Shown here piece by piece: positions 1 to 11,737 of a stretch of 64,000 nt of DNA. Below the pieces are notes generated by a model. It saw only the letters and a list, made by a program, of their open reading frames with translations. It was not told the DNA's origin and made no database searches. Origin of the DNA: Bisporella sp. PMI_857. Taxonomy: Eukaryota; Ascomycota; Leotiomycetes; Helotiales; Helotiaceae. Positions within the stretch are counted from its first letter, which is position 1, and each line of letters begins with the position of its first letter. The stretch lies in assembly GCA_021307315.1 (NCBI GenBank), contig JAJSPD010000001.1:496001-560000 (forward strand). The letters are read 5' to 3'. The position numbers were made by a program, and so were the translations under genes.

Positions 1-757
1 GCCTCATCGAGAATCAAGAGCTGGTATTTCAGGATCGGTGGGGACACACTTCAACCAGTCCCATCATCGCAACATCAAGGCTGTGTGACTGCGGCGTGTT
101 TAGCGGTTTGATCTTCTCCAGGGAATGACTGAGCCACCTTCAGAATACTCGTGACTAAAGCCGCCAACGGAAAACGTGCCGTGCGCTTCTTTTGTAGAAA
201 TATGCGAGGAGCCTACTTTTGTTGAAGCTAAATACAAACTGTCTCGCACCGCTCACAAAACCTCAGAAATAGCATGTTGGCTTGTAAATGAATGGTTCGA
301 CCTCCCAGGTTGTCTTATCTCTACTGACGGACTGGTAAATCACTAAATATAGGAAATTTGCAGCGAGATTTCATGATGAAGTCTGCCGCCTAAGACTGTA
401 ATAAACGTTTAGAACTTCGCTGACCTGTATTATTCGTAAATCGCCAAAGCGCGGTAGGTATAAGTCTTCATGTTGGTTCTACCAACCCTCGAGCTCGCCC
501 AACATCTAGACAGGCGCCGAATCTCAAATCCCAATCGCTGTTGGCTCTAAAACACAAATCACATTATGAATGGTTAAATGTACATGTTTGTTCCCTTCAT
601 ACCGTTCCATAGTCGCCAAGGGGTTCGTCTACCTGCAATGAACTCCCCCAAAAATCAACCAGCATTTCAATGTCGAAATGATCAAAGCTCGATCCCGAAG
701 ACGCTCAATAACTCCCTGTCGGTAAAAATAATTTTCGTACCAATATATGCTCCCTAA
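1..757. other. Gene-free left edge
   Basis: No convincing coding sequence or RNA gene is visible here. It lies downstream of the minus-strand F-box-like gene and probably holds its 3' UTR and terminator. Confidence 0.5.
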
Positions 758-3700
758 TCAAAGTTTCCCGTGCCGTGCCTTGAAAATGGCTACCTTATCG
801 TCATAAAAGAGTATCTCTCTCAGTCTCACGCGGACTTTGGATCGACCGTCGTCTGAGGTATCAGACTCGGAGCCTGAATCATCATCGTGATCAGAAAGTT
901 CCGATTCGGTTTCATCAGGGTCAATCTGTGCCGCAATTGCGGTTCCATTATCATCTTCTTCCTCGTCATCATCATCTTCGCTTGCTTCGTCATCACTGCC
1001 ATCATCATCGGTTATGGTGCCCCCCGGACCCACGTTACCAAGGTGTGATGGTGTCTCAGGGATTCCATAGGACTCGTCGTGCGGTCTGTTTTCTAGGATC
1101 TCGAAACACTTGTGAGATATTCCAACATAGCAAAGTTCTACCTCAGGCCGAAGGACAATGACATCTACAATCTGCATAGCAAGATCTCGTGGGTCAAACG
1201 AGGGCGTGACGTGGTCTGCGATAAAAGGAATATTAAGGGAGCGAAGGTGTGGTATTTGAGGCAAGCGTTGTAGGAAATGGTGCTTGAAAAGTGTCAGTTT
1301 CATCCCCAAAGAATAAACAATATCAAGAGAACATAAGAAGTTTCTGCATACCCAGTCCTTGTACTCGATAGCTATGCTCAATTCTCGAAGGCTGCTCATG
1401 CGTCCGCTAGTGATGAAATTTAGAACATCACGGCTCGGCATCCAGGCTCGCCACCGTGGATTCTCCGAAGAACTCGTTGGACTCCTAGGAATTCCGTTCG
1501 AGCTATCTAGCATCAACTTCTTCAGGCTTCCTCGATGTCGTTTCAAAGGCCCCCGATAAATGGCGTCCTAGAAGCTCGAATTAGCCAAGGGCTAGGGGCA
1601 AAACCTGGATCAATAAATCTTACAATGGTAACAGTGGAGGCGGAAGACCGTTTGCGGTCTTGGAGGAACAGAATTTCCAAGGTATTCGGTGCCAATGTCT
1701 CTTTCAAGAAGGAAATAAGGGCAGGTGAGACAGCATCCGTGTGGACCTTCTTGATGTTCAGATGATACTGTGATGATGAGCCCAGCGGATTTTTTGAGGA
1801 AGGGTTGCAATGATTGATTGGTGGTGAAGGGTGAAAGTGTTTTCGAAGCATAACCCATAGTTTGTCGTGCTGTGCACAATCAAGGATCGTCAAGTTAGTC
1901 AAAATTGACCAGTCGAAGGCTTTGGCGAGCACAGAAATGGACAGAGGCACACGCTCTAACTCTAATGTTTGCAGCCTAAGTTTACCGTCAAGCGTTTCTC
2001 TTTTCGGGGAAGGGGTTTCGGAAATGTGTAAATGCTTCCGGCTCTGCGATTTTGACCTTCTGAGAGACTGTTCCACCGAAGATTCTGTCGCAGTAATATG
2101 ATTCAGCCCCTCATTAATTGCGGAAATGCTATGTGCCGAAATCAGCGTGCTAAGGGAGTCCATGTCAGATTGGGCAGACTCGCCTCCAGGGATGTCAGGC
2201 TGCTGAGTATTCAGATCGAACATGGTAGGACTATCCGCTATAGTCTCGACTGGAGCCTCAAGATTCAAGATAACTCCTCCATTAACAGTCGATGGAACCT
2301 CATGTTCATTTGAATAATCAGCATTACTGCCTTCCGCCGCACTCAGATTATGCTGCTGGAGTTGGCTATTCTGTGTTTCTGTCGGGACAACAATCTCGGC
2401 TGCAGGTGACTGTGTTGTAGGTGAAGCGACATCATACGTTGTAATTGTAGGTGCTTGACCCTTCTTCTCAGACTTAGCCTTTTTTGTTTTGCGAATATCA
2501 TAAACACGACCCAAGAGGACGCCTAGAACTCCTCCCAATCTTTTCTCGCCAATAGTGCTCGCACCTGGCCACGATGCGTTGTGGTCGACTTGGTGCAACC
2601 CAGGCCCATCCCAAGTGTTTGCAAAGTCTCGTCTACATGCCTTTTCTGAAATTCCAACCCGCAGCTCGCGTAGGCGGTCCCTTGACTTTGCAATAAGCAC
2701 GCTCATTTCGTCCAAATAATCTAACTCATCAATATCGAGTACCGATAAGCTCTTTAGTGGAGGGAGAACGCTGAGAGTTGGATACTCCACCCGGGACTGT
2801 GCGTACGAGAGAGGTGTTGACTGAGTAGGAGCTGAATGGGCCAAAGCCGGAGAAACAGTCCAGCCGACCGTAGTCATCGTACTTCCATTCGTTCCAGAAT
2901 TGATCGTCGAAGCCGTATTTGATCCCGTAGGTAGACTTCCTGGCTCAGCATTATCATGCCAACGTACCCAAACTCGTTCCAGTCGACAGTCTCGGGAATA
3001 GTTTCTGGTCTGGAGTGATGATAGAGCCAGCCAGACATCTCGCAGCACACCAGTTGGCATATCCCACACGAAGGTTTCGAGGTTGACCATTTTAGCGACT
3101 GCAACAGCAACTAGCGTTCCCAGCATTTTCCCACTCTCCTTAGTAATTAGATATTCTTGTACCCAGTCTGGTGGTCCGTTTCCGAGAGAAAATTTGCGTG
3201 TATACTGGGAATAGTGATTCCCTAATCTTCTCCTTTCGTTCTGGGGACCTAAAGCCATGCTATGGCTACATGTCGCGGCATTCATGGTTCCGCAATTCAT
3301 ACACGCAAATTGTTGATTGGAATTTGGCGTATGGCAATCTCCCATCACTAGCGTCGCAAGTCCGTATGTAAGAGCATCTACACCAGTCCTTGGATCACTT
3401 GTTGCGTGTGCATCAGGCCATACTATATCGAAGCGTGAATATATGTAAGGAATAGCAATGTTGTGAAGGGCAGAATGAGTTAAAGCCAAAGCTGTCAGAT
3501 CATTTGTATGTGTCACCTAAGCCAGGGTTAGCATAATTCTAAACTTCATGTTGCCTCGAGACATTACCTCTTTCACAATCTCCTTTAGTATATCCATTGG
3601 CAGATCCAACAGTCTTAAAGGACGTTCCTTTTCCACGATAGCCGTCCATTCCTGCTCCTTTTCCTTCAAAAGACTTGATATCTTGTGCCTAGCGTCCATG

Positions 3701-3882
3701 GGAGTCTTCTCGGATGTTGTCTCTAACGGCGTATCCATTCCGGAGGTAGAAATTGAAGACTTTGAATCATCACAGGGCTGTGATGCGGTAGAGGTTTTTG
3801 GAACGCATGCCAAATGCTCATCGGGATGAGAGGAGTTACTGTCGGAAGACGGATCGGGACTCAGCGTGCTGGTGGTCATCAT
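758..3882 (-). CDS. F-box-like protein with acidic C-terminal tract
   Basis: Three exons are inferred: 3568-3882, 1624-3516 and 758-1567, giving about 1005 residues. Both introns (51 and 56 nt) have GT-AG ends and a GCTAAC or GCTAAT branch site. The first joins LDLPMDILKEIVKE to VTHTNDLTALALTHS, restoring an F-box-like segment near residues 88-140; the second joins SASTVTI to DAIYRGPLKRHRG. F-box proteins recruit substrates to SCF ubiquitin ligases through Skp1, so a role in ubiquitination is the family-based guess. The middle is low-complexity and Ser/Thr/Gln-rich. The C-terminal half looks like the helical, leucine-rich part of large fungal F-box proteins, and a strongly acidic Asp/Glu run sits near the end (bases about 860-1010). 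The start is the ATG at 3882, since the frame further upstream has no ATG. The substrate is unknown. Confidence 0.75.
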
Positions 3883-4868
3883 GATCTGTGTTGATGGGGA
3901 CGAGTATTTGAACTTTGGAGTTTGAACACTTGTGCCTGCTTTCCCTCGACAGATTCCAGAGCTGAACACTGCATGCTTAGTTGACAAAGGACCATGCGCA
4001 GCATCCAGTCAAATAGAAATCAAAGCTATAGTTTGAATTTTAGCTGGCGATGGAGATGTCCTCTTTTGCAATGTACAGACGGTGAGGGCATGAAACAATT
4101 TGAGGTTGTCGAGAGCTACCCAGAGCTTGGGCGGCTTCAGTTGAATGGTCAACCGGATCCACCAAACAAGAAGACCCTTGGGCCAGTCAACACGTGATCC
4201 AGAATCCAAGGCGGGAACAATACGGACGGGAATGTTGCTCCTTTCTTGAATCTCTTCTAAACTACACATTACTGAAGGAAAATAAGACCTATCTATGTAG
4301 CATGATTTTCATCCTAGATATTATTTTGGCGAGCAAGGTTGTGTGCTCTTTCTAAACATTCATATTCCATATAACTTCCACGCTGCCATTAAGATTAGAG
4401 TTGATCCCTGAATACTACATATTTAACTGAGATTAGAGCGCACATGATCCTCAGACCAGGACAATAGATGAGAAGAAAAATAATGATACCTAGATCAATT
4501 CTAAATCTATTTTGAGCCTCCAAATACGTGGCCCACCTTATGTAAGACGGCGATGTGGAGAACCACATAGTGGGGCATGAAGGGATGCATCCCTGCGCTC
4601 GACCAACCTATGTCACGGATTGTCAACACAATCCAAAACGACTTGCTTGCAAGAACTTACACACAGTGTAATATTTGTGCAATACAAGAGCTGTGCAGAG
4701 GTATTCACTCAATATGTTTGGTGATTAATGCTTCTTGTGCAGGCCAAATATCCCCCACAGTATACGCCAAAACCCAACACGACTTAGGCAAGAACACAAA
4801 ACAAGATTGTTGCCACACACAACACAGTCAAATTTGCAAGCTGGGAAGAATCTCCCTAGATATACACA
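3883..4868. promoter_or_regulatory. Divergent intergenic region between the F-box-like and Unc13 genes
   Basis: This stretch of about 1 kb separates two divergently transcribed genes, so it should contain both promoters. I see no coding sequence. A perfect 14-bp palindrome, AGGGATGCATCCCT, lies at 4581-4594. No known operator is recognised. Confidence 0.4.
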
Positions 4869-7800
4869 ATGTCAACCTCATCCCAATCTCGGCCAACCAA
4901 TCGACGAGTAAATAGTCTTCAAAAGACTGGCAATAGTCTGGCGCGCAACTCGTCTCGATCAAGAGCGAAACCCATCAGTTATAATGACGCATATCTCTTC
5001 GCTCTGAGGGTGGCATATCTCCACCACCTTTTGCAACCAAGAGCAAAGAGGAAACAATATGTGCCAGCTCCAAAGCCTACCAGGAAGGTTGGAGAGATCG
5101 TGCAGGAGTTTTCATACATGAAAGACCCCAAGAACCAAAAATTTCCCCACGGTTTTATGTCACCCCTGGAGAAGCGATTACAAGGAGTTGTGATGGGAAG
5201 CGAAAGGCTGCCAGGTTACAATGATGCTGCGGTTAAGCGAACGTTTGCGGAGGCATATACAGCCTTCTCAGAGATAGGATTTCGCAAACGCATGGATAAA
5301 GAGCGACGGGTCGAGGATCTGGTTCTCATATTCTATTCAAATGCTATCAAGGCTTTACAGAAAGGGAAAGCGGCTGATGACGATTCGTGGAAGCTATTAG
5401 TGGATCGACATGTGGCTCTGTTTGTTCGGCTCACCAGTGCTACTTTGAAGGACCATGGCAATGATAGAGATAAGCCAGAACTTATGGGGCGATTGAAGAA
5501 ATTAGAGAGTAAATTATTGACGAACGATCAAGATTTAGTCATCAATACAAGCGATGGGGCAGGTGGTACCACCATAGAAGTTACCATACCTCTCAGCTAC
5601 GATGTGAAAGACATGGTTATGGTGCAGGTTGTGGCCAAGATATTTGGGTTGAGAAACTCTCAAGTTCAATCTGATATTGATACGAACAAAAATTTCTGGA
5701 CCGAATCAGCGGCACTTTCTGATCTCAAATCCTACCAGCATTGCTTGAACGCAAACACAAAGCGTACTCTTACAAGTGATGATTTTGACGTTGAAGAAGG
5801 ATACCAGCTGTGGAAGAAATCGGAGATACCTGAGATATCTCAAATGATGGCTGAGATTTTGCAGGCAAAACCAGGGCTAGTAAAGGCGTCTTCAGGTAGC
5901 AATACCAACAAACCTTTACCTCAAATCAATCCATCTTCGGTTGCACAAGACAAAGCATATTCAGAATTAGCTAAAACAATATCATCACCTCTAGATGAAG
6001 GCCCTTCATATGGCTTCGACCAACCAGCGGATATGAGCGCTCTCTCTATAGAAGATGATCAGCCAAGCCGGCTCTTCCTTGAGGAGTCCACATATACCTT
6101 TATTCCTCCAGAGCCGCGAGCTTACTATCGAGCAATCCTCACGCATGCTATGACATTTGATCAGCTTCACGCTCCTCAGTCAGAAACTGTGGGGCAATCA
6201 CCATTGTCACGCGAATCCATTTCATTGCTGAACGAACTATGTGTCCGTTGGCGCATTCCCGAATTTTCAAGGCTTGTGCTATTTCTAGACGTTGCTGCTC
6301 AAAAATTTCTCGACCAGGAAATTGGTTTAGATGAGCTCGATACAGCATTTGAGTTCGTCAAGAATCCTCCCCCGGATAAACGAGTGACCCTGTCATCAGC
6401 TAGTTTATCATCATACGAACAAGCCCATTGGACAATCTTAGATTTTGCTTTGTACCGACAAGTGCTTCTCAATTTACATGAGGCTTTATTGCGCGAATTG
6501 TATGAGCTTTTGCAACATTGTTATGACTCAAAACCTCCATCTCCAGGACCAGTTCTTGTCATACTAGAGAGTCATATTAACAACGATCCTTCGTTCTCAA
6601 GAGGCGCTGAGGAGCTTGAGGAATTCATGCGACAGCTTACGGACGGACTTCAAGCCAAAGCGGCAACTGTCTACCGTGGCTATCTAGAGGCCGAAGTCCC
6701 GCAAAATCAAGAAGAATGGCAATTTTACCATGTTGTTCAATTGGGAAAATCAGTTGTCAAGCTTTGTGAGAGGATACAAAAAAGATATCGTAAAAATCCT
6801 GAGATTCTGGGTGTTAACCCCTTTACAATTCTGGTTGAGACGATGTTCCCAAGCTTTGAGAATGATGCGAACGACTTGATTCAGCGTATTCTCCACGTTG
6901 CTCAGTCGAAGAATTCTGAGGTTGACTTACAAGATGGATTTGATCTATATAAAGAGCTCGTGGAGATTCGTCGCATTCACCATGCCTCACTCCCAGAACG
7001 GCCCTTTGCATTTCACATAGAAGGCCTCCTTGCAGATTTTGTTTGGCGGTGGATTCGTGTAGCAGATGCTAAGATGATTGATCTTGTAGATCAAGCTATC
7101 AAGCAAGATCAGTTTCAGGTGCGTTCGGAGCATCCTGAACAGCCGGCTACAGATGAGCAACGCCATAGTGTATCGATAATAGATATATTCCGCCTGTTCA
7201 ACCAGACCGCAGATCAAATATATCAGCTCAATTGGGATGATGACATCACTTATGCAAAATTTATGACGGCTCTATCAAAATCTTTTGGAATCGGCCTCGC
7301 GAGATACTGTGAAGTGCTCGAACAGCGGTTCACCAAAGAAATGGACAGACTATCCCCCGCTCAGATTGCTGCGGCACAACAGACAAAACAAGAGAAATGG
7401 ATGCAATTAGCAAAAGATGCTTGGAGTAACAAGGAGAAGATTGAGCCATTCCAGTTCTATCCTGAGGTAAGATTACTTTTGCTAATTTCTGCAAGTCTTT
7501 ACTAACACAAGCAGTCATTCGTAAAGTTGAACAACATCGAGTATGCCATTCAGCAGCTTGATAATCTGGAAAAGACGATGAATGTTGATGCTTGCGCTGA
7601 AGTGCTGCGGAAGAATGCGCCACCCAGAGAGAAGCAGCGAAAGCCATCCAAATATGTTTTTACGATCAAGATCGTAGAAGGTGAGGACCTGAAAGCCTGT
7701 GACCCTGGCGGAACCAGCGATCCTTATGTTGTTCTTGGTGACGAATACCAAAAACGCCTTGCAAAGACTAGAGTCATCAGCAGAAATCTAAACCCGCACT

Positions 7801-9028
7801 GGGACGAGTCTGTTGATATAACCGTTACTGGCGCACTTAACATAATAGCCACAATCTGGGACTGGGATACATTTGGCGACCACGATTTTGTAGGGAGGAC
7901 GTCTTTAAAGCTAGATCCAGCCCATTTTGCTGATTACATGCCACGGGAATATTGGCTCAATCTGGACACTCAAGGACGGCTTTTGTTAAGGGTCTCGATG
8001 GAAGGAGAGCGAGATGACATACAATTTTATTTTGGAAAAGCTTTCCGCCTGTTGAAGAGAACCGAACGAGATATGACCCGGAAGATCACTGACAAGGTAA
8101 GACAGACGGAGGGTATGGGACATGGCCAAGGCTAACTCTTGATCAGCTTTCCCAATACATCAACTCCTCTTTGTCTCTAGATGCCTTGAGACATTTGATG
8201 AACCGAGGGATCTCGGCGTCAGTATCGAGCTTATGGAATCGTCAGTCCATAGCACCTACTGTATCTCCTATGGACATAGAAAATGCCCTGAAGCCACTCT
8301 TCACATACTTTGATGAAAACTTCGCTATTATGAAGCAAACACTAACTGATGCATCAATGGTCATGGTCATGAATAGATTATGGAAGGAGGTTTTGGTAGC
8401 CGTGGAAGGGCTTCTAGTCCCACCCCTCGCCGATAAGCCGTCTTCGCAAAAACCGGTCTCGCAGCAAGAGATGGATATTGTCTTCCGATGGCTTGAACTT
8501 TTGTTCGATTTTTTCCACGCCCGAGATGATGAAACGGGAGAGGTCATGGGAGTGCCAGCAGACATTTTGAAATCACCAAAATATCACGAGCTTGCATCAC
8601 TAAATTTCTTCTATTTCGATACAACAGAGAACCTAATCAAGACATCAGAGCGTATGACATCGGCAACCTTACAACGCGCAGCACAACAGAAACACCGACT
8701 ATCAGCACCAGCAAATCTTGGACCTGCCTTTGGCGGGTTCGTAGGTCAGGCATCGATGAGACGAGCGAAGAGCATTATGCTAAGTAGGAACCTGGGCACA
8801 ATGAAGAAGGCTAAGGAGGAGAAAAGGAAGGAAGCACAAGCTGAACCTAATGATGATATGATATTGCGAATCTTGCGAATGAGACCAGAAGCTGCAGGGT
8901 ACCTGCGCGATCGTAGCAGGCAGCGGGAACGGCTGGCTGCGTCAGCGGCGGCGGAGATGATTGTACGGCAAAGCCTTGCTGCGGGTGGTGGACCACAATT
9001 CGGGCGAAATAACTTGCCTCGACGATAA
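4869..9028 (+). CDS. Munc13-type vesicle-priming protein (MHD1-C2-MHD2)
   Basis: Three phase-0 exons, 4869-7466, 7515-8096 and 8147-9028, encode about 1353 residues. Introns of 48 and 50 nt carry GCTAAC or CTAACA branch sites close to the AG. The long helical N-terminal half includes a Munc13 homology region (MHD1) at roughly residues 620-760. A C2 domain follows near 912-1035, recognisable from IKIVEGEDLKACDPGGTSD, SDPYVVLGD and NLNPHWDE, with the aspartates expected for calcium or lipid binding. MHD2 lies near 1080-1215, before a basic tail. The arrangement matches fungal Unc13 relatives such as S. pombe Ync13, which act at the plasma membrane in exocytosis and cell-wall integrity. The ATG at 4869 is the first of the frame and is followed by a basic, Ser-rich leader. 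Confidence 0.9.
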
Positions 9029-11737
9029 GTTGTTTTATCGAACATTGGCGTATTGGGACTGCGGTGACTTGCATTGCGAAGGAGTTGTTGTTTGGGGGGG
9101 GTATGTAGTTATGAGGAATTGATGAGGATGTTCTATATTGGGGATTGAAGCGGAATTGGCGTTTGCTCTCTTTTACAGTATTTCACTTCTTCAGATACCA
9201 TAGCGTTATGTTTATGAGGTCACCCATGTGTTTCTCCCTCGGTGATTTCCCGGAGAGATGTTTTCTCTCTCCCTCTGCCTCCTCATCACCCCCATTTGTC
9301 ATTCTGACCGCTAGAATCAATCCAGGTCACGGTGTCGTTCTCAAACATGTGCTTCAGCTTGGCACCAGTGACTTCCTCCATCTCTTTGGTAAAGCGGCGC
9401 GCACATGACCACTGATCAACCGTCAGGGTACGCTGTCAAAATGGCCAGGACCCATTACGGTTGGCCGGTAGCGACAGCACAGCTTAGTCGCCTCGCTACT
9501 GTAAGTGGTTGCTGGTGGAGCGGGGTTCCGCTCTTTTGACTTTTTTTTCGTTGGTATGAACCTTTCCGAATCAACGGCATTCTCCCTCTCTCTCTTCTGT
9601 GTGTGTACTGTATTAGTGAGAGTAATAGGGGACTCCACCGGAACGGAAGCCCTAGTGTAGTGCAGTGCAGTGTAGTATAGAATACGAAGTAGCGTATGAA
9701 GCAGTGTAGTGAGTGCTATGCAATGCTGTGCAGTTCTCCCCCCCAGTACAATAACCGTTGCTCCTCTACTTGATGATCATGCTTTGTCATTATCATCCAT
9801 TGCCGAAGCATGAATACGACAGCGATGTAGTCTCATATGTACAGTTAGGTACGTACTAAGCAGTGGGGTGAGTCGTGTACCGGAATGGAGTTTTCTCTGG
9901 AAAAAAGCTTTGTCGATCCTCAGCACAGTATGGGGCTGCACATGCGCCGCCTCCCCAGTCTCTTGCGAATAGGAAAAGGATCAACGAACCCCTAGAAAGC
10001 CTGTCGATCGCTGGGCACTTCGCGTATCTCTGAAACGTTTCAGGCCTGTCTATCGTTATTTTGCTCTAAAGCCATCAGATCTGCGAGGCTGAGATGATTT
10101 CCGAGGAGGAGGTTGTTGCTGCTGCTACTGTTGTTGTTTTTTCTTCCGACTTAAGTAGCTTTCAGGCCCCTTGGGGGACCTTCAGGGTCATACCTAGGGG
10201 GGTAAGAGACTTTTGAGTTGCTGCTCATGGCTCGGAGCGGGTCATCAGGTCCGGTATCCTAACGGTCGGCCGGTAGAGGGGGGAAAAAAAAGAGAAGCCC
10301 AAGCACAGGGGCAGAAGCATCTCCTAAGTTGCTTTTTTTTAGGCTTTGGTTGTTTTTATCTTTTAAATTTTTTACCTTGTCTACTCTTCACAGGTATGTG
10401 AGGTGTTACACTGGTTGTCGGGATGGATATTTAGCTTAATTCACTCATCAACTGAATTCTCTTCGCCTTTCATTCCCTAATTTTACAGTATACAGATCCA
10501 TTCCTGATGGATTTCCCCCGCGCCCACATTGACCTCGCGACACAATCAAAAAAAGTCAACGCAACGCCACATCGTCATGTCATTTCATTTGTGCTCAATC
10601 ACGCTAATCAAGATCTGTATAGTACTTGGGGGTCATAATACTTCCTAAATACTGACGTTTTGCTTGTGCATCTTTTCTTTGATTGGATATCCCTTTCACA
10701 GATTCCACCATTTGCACACTCTTTTGGTGCTCATCCATCCTCTTCCCAGTCCTGTGCGCGGCTTGGCCAGCTTCGCTTCTTTCACTACTTACCGTACAAG
10801 GACTGTATTTCCACGGGTCGATGCACAAACTCGAACATGGGTGGAGACAACATGTGGCTGTGAAAAAGCTGCAAGCCCATTCATTCATTCATTGATTCAT
10901 TGGAGGACCTTTCCCTCTCCCCTTGTTCGCCTTGCCCGCCATTCGCCCCTGGGGGGACTCGGATACACGTTGCGCCAATTATTATCGCTGGCCTCATGCT
11001 GTGCTCTTAGACCTCTTTGGATCAACTTAAACCCCCTTGTAAGCCTTGGCCAGCAGGGGCCATTCCCCATCGGAGCCAGTGATAGTACTTGTCCATCATA
11101 ATAATGGGAGGGGAGACGGGTTTCTGATTGCGCTGTTGACCCTATGCCTATCTTGCAATTAGCCCTATTCTGCGAGGCGACTACTGTGCTATTCGAGCCG
11201 CCTGACAGGACTGGAACAGCATCCATCTCGTATCTTCAAAGAACTTCAGCAAAGTCGACCAAAGTCACTTTTTTTCCCCCACGGCCTCGCACGATCCTCA
11301 GGTGTTTGCTTCTTTTGCATCTGCACACCCGCCTGTGTCCTATCCTCCATTCTCATCTTTGGGAGGGTTCCCAATTTTGAGTTCGCATCGAGCCGGGTTC
11401 TGATAAGCAAGGGAAACAACACCCATCAACCACCGTTCCTGACTATCCGCCGTTTGCCGTAGCGGAAAGTGTTCAAAAATCAGACGACTTTGGGCTGCGA
11501 AATAAGGCTGAGCGCTGCCTTTCATTGTCGACCCCTAGGATCATTGTGCCGACATCAACAGCGAGCTTTGTGAGCTAGAAAGGGCTTCCGCATCAACTAT
11601 AGAGACCTCAAACGTTAATTTTTTTTATCACAACACCCAAATTTAGTGGCTGTGGGCATAACAAGTTGATGCCTTCATGGTAGCAAGCAAACTTTGACGC
11701 ATTTTCCCGGTCAGCCCTGGCTGCACACTCATCAATA
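9029..11737. promoter_or_regulatory. Long upstream region of the histidine kinase gene
   Basis: This 2.7-kb region has no gene I can support. It is pyrimidine-rich in several places and has homopolymer T and G runs, plus a low-complexity block around 9655-9735 built from TGTAG/TGCAG-like words. Many short open frames in 10.2-11.4 kb overlap on both strands and look random. Part is probably a long 5' leader of the kinase with several upstream ATGs, so upstream-ORF control is possible but not shown. Confidence 0.45.

Noticed and set aside
1540..1625. Apparent frameshift between two overlapping minus-strand frames in the F-box-like gene
   Set aside because: A 56-nt GT-AG intron with a GCTAAT branch (1568-1623) joins the frames in phase and restores a sensible protein, so no mutation is needed.
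10664..11226. Overlapping open frames on both strands upstream of the kinase
   Set aside because: Low-complexity composition, mutual overlap and no domain or splice support; most likely leader sequence.
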